Below, in pieces: positions 57,804-64,000 of a stretch of 64,000 nt of DNA. Numbering within the stretch: the stretch's first letter is position 1; the number at the start of each line of letters is the position of its first letter. Both the position numbers and the translations under genes were made by a program. The DNA comes from Erigeron canadensis (taxonomy: Eukaryota > Streptophyta > Magnoliopsida > Asterales > Asteraceae). The notes beneath the pieces were generated by a model. That model saw nothing but the letters and a program-made list of their open reading frames with translations, was not told where the DNA came from and did no database searches. The DNA lies in assembly GCF_010389155.1 (NCBI RefSeq), contig NC_057768.1, forward strand, positions 12,956,501 to 13,020,500, written 5' to 3'.

Positions 57804-60800
57804 TTGCAGGAAATCACCATCTGTGTTTGGATACTCGATTCCGGGTGTTCAAAACACATGACTGGAAATAAAGCTTTGCTCAAGAATTTTGCTGAACGAT
57901 TCATGGGAACTGTTCGCTTTGGAAACAACAATTTCGCTCCTATCTTAGGTTATGGAGACATTGAACGAAATGGAATTGTCATCAAGAAAATTCATTATGT
58001 TGAAGGATTAAGTCATAACTTGTTCAGTGTTGGAAAATTCTGTGACAACAATCTTCAAGTTCTTTTTCGACAATCTTTTTGTAAAGTCCAAACTCTAGAT
58101 GGAGTTGATATTCTTTGCGGTGATCGTGATGATAACCTTTTTACCGTCAATCTTGATGATAACCAACCAACCGATAATATTTGTCTCATTTCAAACGCTA
58201 CAATGCTTTGGTCAATATGAATTTTCAAACTATCAATGCTTTGGTCAACAAGCATCTTGTTGAAGGCTTGCCTGACTATAAGTATGAAAGTGAGCATGTT
58301 TGTCCTTCTTGTGCTGTTGGGAAGATCAAGAGAGCTTCTCATAAACCAAAGAAATCTCCAAACTCGTTAGCACCTCTTCATTTGCTTCACATGGATCTTT
58401 GTGGACCGATGAAAGTACACAGCCGAAATGGGAAGAAATACATCTTGGTTATTGTTGATGATTATTCAAGATATACTTAGGTCAAGTTCCTCGCATCCAA
58501 AGATGAAACAACTCAGATTCTGATAGATTTCATCACTACTACTCAAGTAAATCTTCAACTTCCAGTTCGTTACATCCGTTCGGATAACGGAACTGAGTTC
58601 AAGAATGCCGTATTTGATGAGTTTTGTAAATCCAAGGGCATTATTCACCAAATTTCAGCTGTTTGTACCCCACAACAAAACGGTGTCGTTGAAAGGAGAA
58701 ATCAAGCACTAGTGGAAGCAGCAAGGACAATGCTTGCTTATTCCAAATTGCCATCTAATATGTGGGCTGAAGCTGTTGACACTGCTTGTCACACTCAGAA
58801 TCGGTCCATCATCAATCAGTGTTTCGAAAAGACTCCTTATGAGGTTGGTAACAAACACAAACCCCACATCAATTACTTTCATATCTTTGGGTGTGTTTGT
58901 TACACTTTGAATGATCGGGAGAATCTTGGAAAGTTCGAGAAGAAAGGTGATGAAGGATATTTTGTTGGTTATTCCAAAACATCAATTGCATATCAAATCT
59001 ACAATCGCCGAACAAACATAATTCAAGAAACAATGAATGTTTGGTTTGATAAGATGTCGGGTATGATCTTTGAGCAAGAAAGTTTGCTACCAACAAATGA
59101 TGATCCAAGAGCTTCAAGTACTTCAACAAGGACTTCTACCTTAGCTTCTAAGTTCAAGAAGTGTCCAACTCCAACGAGTGATGAATTAGATATTCTTTTT
59201 GAAGAATTCTACAATTCAAAACCGATTCATGAAAAAGAACCTCAAGTCATCGTTGAATCAATTTCAAACAATGAACCTGTTCAAAACAACGATCTTGTTC
59301 GTGACAACAATCATGAATCATCATCAAGTTCTTCTGAGCAAGAAAATTCATCTTCTAGTAGTAGTTCCTCATCCTCTTCTTATGATTCTTCTTCATCATC
59401 CTCTCCTGATAACTCTTCTCAAGTGAATGTTCAGGAACAACCTACTCGCTTTACTCAGACAACAAATCCATTGAACACTCCAAATGTATATGTGCCACTT
59501 GACTTTGATCATCCATCCTATGAGGAAGCAGTTCTACCAAGCTATGATTCCATCTCTCAACAAAACTCAAGTTTTAATGATGATGATGTTGATATTCAAC
59601 AACAAGATCCTCTTCCTCATGATCGCAAATGGTTATGTATGCTAAAAGATCATCCTACTGATCAAATAATTGGAGATCCACAAGCCGGAGTAACTACTCG
59701 TACTTCAGTAAACGAGTGTCTTGTTGCACTTTCTCTCAGCAACATCGAACCCAAAACTGTCTCTGAAGCTCTTCATGATCCAGAGTGGGTTAAAGCTATG
59801 CAAGAAGAACTCGTACAGTTTGAAAGACTGAAAGTATGGAGATTAGTTCCAAATCCGAGAAAAGTTGAGCCAATCGGAACAAAGTGGATATTCAAAAACA
59901 AAAAGGATGAGAATGGAGTGGTAGTAAGGAACAAAGCTCGACTTGTTGCAAAGGGTTATTGTCAACAACCTGGTGTTGACTTCAACGAAACTTTTGCTCC
60001 AGTTGCAAGAATGGAGGCCATTCGAATTTTCTTAGCATATGCAGCATTCTGAAACTTTACTGTATTTCAAATGGATGTGAAGACTGCTTTCTTGAATGGT
60101 GATCTCAAAGAAGAAGTTTACATTGAACAACCAGAAGGTTTTGTTGATCCTCAAAGACCAAACCATGTCTATCGGTTAGACAAGGCTCTCTACGGTCTTA
60201 AGCAAGCACCCCGAGCATGGTATGATTCCTTAACTACTTTCTTACTAAGAGGTGGCTTTACCAAAGGCACAATTGACCCTACCTTGTTCATTCGAAAACA
60301 AGGTAAGCATGTTCTTCTTGTCCAAATATATGTTGATGACATTATTTTTGGGTCAACCAGTCAAACATTTTGCCGAAACTTCTCATCTCTTATGGTTAAT
60401 CATTTTGAAATGAGCATGATTGGGGAAATGAACTACCTGTTAGGTCTTCAAATCAAACAATTACCAACTAGTATTTTTATATCACAAGGTAAATACATAA
60501 ATGACATGTTGAAAAAGTTTGATATGACTTCATGTTCATCAATTTCTACCTCAATGGCTGCTCGAACAAACATAAATGCTGATAAAAATGGGAAACCATT
60601 TGACCAAAAGAGATATCGAAGTATGATTGGTTCGTTGTTGTATCTAACAGCATCTCGCCCAGATATAATGTTTGCAACATGTATGTGTGCTAGGTATCAA
60701 GCTGCTCCAACTGATTTACATTATCAAGCTGTGAAACGAATTTTTCGTTATCTGAAGGGTACACCCAATTTAGGTCTCTGGTATCCAAGGGATACTGGAT

Positions 60801-61276
60801 TCAATCTAACTGCTTATTCACATGCAGATCATGCAGGTTGTAAGCTTGATTGCAAGAGCACTTCCGGTACTTTACAACTTTTAGGTGATAAAATTGTGAG
60901 TTTGTCTTCCAAGAAACAGAATTGTGTGTCACTATCAATTGATGAAGCTGAATATGTGGTTGCGGCTAGTTGTTGTGCTCAAGTTTTATGGATGAAGACT
61001 CAACTAACTGATTATGGTCTGAAATATGATCATATCCCTATCTATTGTGACTCTCAAATTGCCATTGCTATTGCAGTCAACTCAGTCAATCACTCTCGAT
61101 CAAAGCATATTGATGTTAGATATCATTTTCTCAAAGATCATATTGAGAAAAGTGACATCGAACTCTACTTTGTGGGAACTGACTATCAGCTTGCAGATTT
61201 GTTCACCAAACCATTGGATGAAAAGAGGTTTAACTTTCTTATCTCCAAGCTTGGCATGTTAAATCTTGAACCTTGA
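57804..61276 (+). pseudogene. pol: Pol of copia element C
   Basis: Protease reads WILDSGCSKHMTG (57827-57865) in one frame to about 58205. A deletion of roughly ten bases at 58205-58215 then removes the first part of the pre-integrase HHCC motif (LW then MNFQTIN) and shifts the frame. From 58216 one frame runs to TGA 61274-61276. It is interrupted by TAG 58478-58480 (relatives have Trp in RYTWVKF) and TGA 60050-60052. Domains: integrase 58380-58900 ([27 protein letters not shown]); Ser-rich low-complexity linker 59310-59420; RT 59770-60360 ([22 protein letters not shown]); RNase H 60620-61270 ([16 protein letters not shown]). Confidence 0.88.
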
Positions 61277-64000
61277 ATTATTTTGTTCTTGATACATTCT
61301 AGAAAAACAAAATACAAAATTTGAAAAGATAAAATCAAATACAAAAATAGAAAATCTTGAAAACAAACAAAAAGATTTTTTTTCAATGTGACTTGCATAT
61401 ACTATGTATGCAACCCGTTCTTCAATGATTTATTAATTTTAGAGTGTTTATTCATTCTAAAGATCCTGTTGTTATACATATAAATTGATATAAGAAAACA
61501 AGGAATCGAACGCCTTTGTGTACTTCCAAGTAATCTTATATGAATATGTATGTGTAATAGCATTTTTGAAACCAATTAACTGGTATCAATAAAGTGTTTC
61601 AAATAATAGTTTTTCAAAATTCTCAATTGTTGATATGAGAAGCGAAGGATCGAATGCCTTTGTGTACTCCCTAGTTGTCTCATGTTGTATAATTGATTGA
61701 GTTAGAGTTTGCTTAAATGTTTTATTGCCTCCAACTTGTTGATGTAAATTGCGAAGGATCGAACGCCTTTGTGTACTCCCTAGCAGTCTTACTATGAACA
61801 TCGTTGTTGAAGCAAAACTTTGTGTTTTTCAATATTGAAAAATCTTGTTCACAATAGACTCTCACGTTTTCTAGAAATATCACAACAAAGATTTTAATCT
61901 TTTTGATTTCACAAAAATCATTTTTTGCTCTACCTTTCTATAGAAAACATTTTGATCTATTCTTGCATAGATTAAGGAGGAGTTTGTGATTTCAAAAACT
62001 TTCAAAACTTCAAATATGTTTCAAACCTTTTTCATACACATGTTTGATGATTTTCAAATGATTTTCAATCAATTGAAGTTCGGTGATTAGTTTGCACATG
62101 AGAGATTCATTCACTCCATGAACTTCATCATCGCCGATGAGTTCTAACCCCGGAGTATTCACTTCTGTCTTTAGATTGTAAGGGTATTTTGAGTGATGAT
62201 GGTTTCCTGCAAATAGGATGGAGGGAGTAAAGTCGAAAAGTGAAAGGTTAAGGTGATATGTTGTGAGAAAGGGGTTAAAAGAAATGATACCCTTCCCTAA
62301 ATTCTCAAATTGCTGGGTAAAACACGTTTCTATCGGATGTCATTTGTTGATATCTCGATATTGAAGAAGTCTTCATGGACCCAGTGAAGCGATGCACATC
62401 TTTACCTAACCACTCAAGTGTTTCTTAACAAATACTTGTTTCATTTCTCACGGAGATTTTCACATTTCTATTAACTCTTCATTTGGAAGATGTTGATATT
62501 GTAAAAGGGCGACACTCTACTCCGGTCCCCGACTTCATTTGATCACGTTGTATCTAGAGCTATCTTGATTGATCATTAATTTGATCATTATTCATTCACT
62601 TAGGACACATTCAAGTCATATCTTTGTGATATTATTGCTTATCTTTGTGATATAGCTGGAACATTTGTAGTGATATCTTAATTGATATTCCACGATGATC
62701 AAATGGAAATCCTACCAATGCAAACATCTTTGCCAACATTGAACGTAGGTCTCATAATTACATTTATGTGATTATTGAGTTAACGAGAAGTCTAAATGTG
62801 ACCTCGGTTTTCTCTAAAAGTCTTTAAGGATAATAGATTGTGGTTATCGAACGCTTCGGCTGTACTAACCATGATTTATATTCTTTGAAGCAATCTAGTG
62901 GTTGAAAAGCCGCAGACCGAACTATGTTAGAGACTTGCTTTGTGCATATCTCAATGATACATAGGAAATCCGAAAAATGTTATATATTTATATCGGTCAT
63001 TTCATTAATCCTTTTGATTTTTTGAAAATGCTAACAGATCATTCTTATCCGGTTTCATTTCTCATCTCACAAACACCGAAAACACCAACACCATGCTATA
63101 ACGCTTATACCAACAACTTCAACCTTACATGTTAGTCACCCCTAGGATTCTTTGGGTTGCGCTAATGGTTTGGGTTGATGTTTAGATAGTTGATATTTCT
63201 CCATGTGCATAAATTCTAGCTTTGGATCGTGTTAGTTCTTTTGACCTTCTATCAATCAATGTTTGCATAATGACATTGGTTCTCAACTTTGTCATTATGA
63301 GGGGGAGAAAATATTATGATTGATATTGATTATGGGAAGAAATAAGGATAATTGATAAGGAAAGCATGGAAAAAAGTTTGTGTTTGGTTGTTTCAAAAAG
63401 TGTTAGGGGGAGAAAATTCTTTGTGATGTCAAAGAGAAAAGTCTTCATGATACAAATATTTCAGTCAATTGAAAAGGATCAAATAACTTCCAAAATGAAT
63501 ATTTGAGTGTCCTTGACTCAGTTGAATTGGGCTTATAAAATGACTTTGGCATAGTATTTGCCAACTGAGCTTTTACTTTGGAGATGAATTTGGTATTGTC
63601 TTCAAATGATAAGAATGGAATGATAGTCTGTGTTTCATCAATAGTAAAGATGAAAGGATATTCTCTCGAGATGGTTCAAAAGTTCAAAAATGCTTAAAAA
63701 TGTTTATACTCATGAATTGAGGGAGAGCATGAATTCTTCATAAGAGACTTATCCAAACTTCATTCAAATGCTTACTCTCCAAAGTGTTCAAGTTGAAGTG
63801 ACAAAGATCGAAGCGTCAAAAAGTTGAAAGATTCGTTAGAAGATTCAAGTCAAAAGAAGTAAAGCTTCACATGAGTCTTCATCAACATACTTCATTCAAG
63901 ATCTTCAAGTCATACAACAACACTTTATTAAGAAGCTCCAGTGCATACATCAAGGGGGAGAGTACTTATTTATGAGAATTCATTCCAAGAAGATAAAGTT
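61277..64000 (+). other. 3' noncoding region of element C
   Basis: There are 2.7 kb without a supported ORF. Three copies of the motif (A/G)ATCGAAYGCCTTTGTGTACT lie at 61504, 61648 and 61758, about 110-145 bp apart; a weaker relative is near 62848. Purine tracts 'gagggggagaaaa' (63300), 'tagggggagaaaa' (63403) and 'caagggggagag' (63951) recur. The last could be near the 3' LTR, but no LTR start TGATAAATT follows within the window. No 3' gene like that of A, B or G is seen. Confidence 0.6.

Larger units (their letters stand above)
52977..64000 (+). mobile_element. Copia element C (Sirevirus-like), 3' end beyond window
   Basis: It has a 5' LTR (298 bp), PBS, leader, gag, a long coiled-coil and Lys-rich linker, protease, integrase, RT, RNase H, and 2.7 kb of 3' noncoding DNA that reaches the window end without an LTR. 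It is inserted in pol of B; the left flank is AATAG (52972-52976). The coding region has several stop codons and at least three shifts. The long linker and repeated purine tracts suggest a Sirevirus-type element, but the LTR is short for that group, so the lineage is tentative. Confidence 0.85.

Noticed and set aside
61586..61801. Minus-strand frame of 71 codons after C pol
   Set aside because: It overlaps the repeated GAACGCCTT motif region, has no homologue in A or B and no domain.

Overview
This is repeat-rich nuclear DNA from a plant, most likely a eudicot with a large genome. I found no host gene, tRNA, rRNA or bacterial-type feature. Nearly all 64 kb is LTR retrotransposon: several Ty1/copia elements (mostly Sirevirus-like, with an extra gene downstream of pol), plus Ty3/gypsy relics with chromovirus-like and Athila/Tat-like signatures. 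Protein style (coiled-coil linker after gag, 3' genes with 'GVIF..SDGTL'-type segments) reminds me of composite-family (Asteraceae) genomes. That is an impression from memory, not a database result.

Layout. 1-1631: part of a very long LTR, whose second copy is a complete 4.1-kb solo LTR at 27133-31251 flanked by CTGTA. 1632-3780: element F, the 3' end of a copia element (3' gene, purine tract, LTR). 3781-7359: a decayed chromovirus-like gypsy end with its 3' LTR, interrupted by element A. 7360-16093: copia element A (LTR, gag, broken pol, broken 3' gene), cut by a 100-N assembly gap. 16194-27040: copia element G (broken pol, long spacer, 3' gene with apparent promoter and introns, 3' LTR). 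27041-32922: an Athila-like element on the minus strand (LTR, PBS, leader), split by the solo LTR. 32923-34252: unassigned DNA with tandem repeats. 34253-42133: copia element D, complete, with 918-bp LTRs and AAAAG target duplications. 42338-45035: element E (minus strand, 3' gene and 3' LTR). 45036-52976: copia element B (minus), inserted inside the E gene. 52977-64000: copia element C (plus), inserted inside B pol and running off the window.

How the parts work together. Each autonomous copia element encodes Gag (UBN2-type, CCHC knuckle), aspartic protease, integrase, reverse transcriptase and RNase H. D is nearest to intact: one frame with two stop codons. Most stops in C, D, G and B look like G-to-A or C-to-T changes, as expected for methylated, silenced copies. 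Elements A, B, G, F and E carry an additional 3' gene usually called 'env-like'. In G it has its own TATA box, a 655-nt 5'-leader intron full of an 11-bp repeat, and a phase-1 intron that F shares. This 3' transcription unit, with palindromic motifs shared between its promoter region and the LTR, is the most interesting feature of the window.
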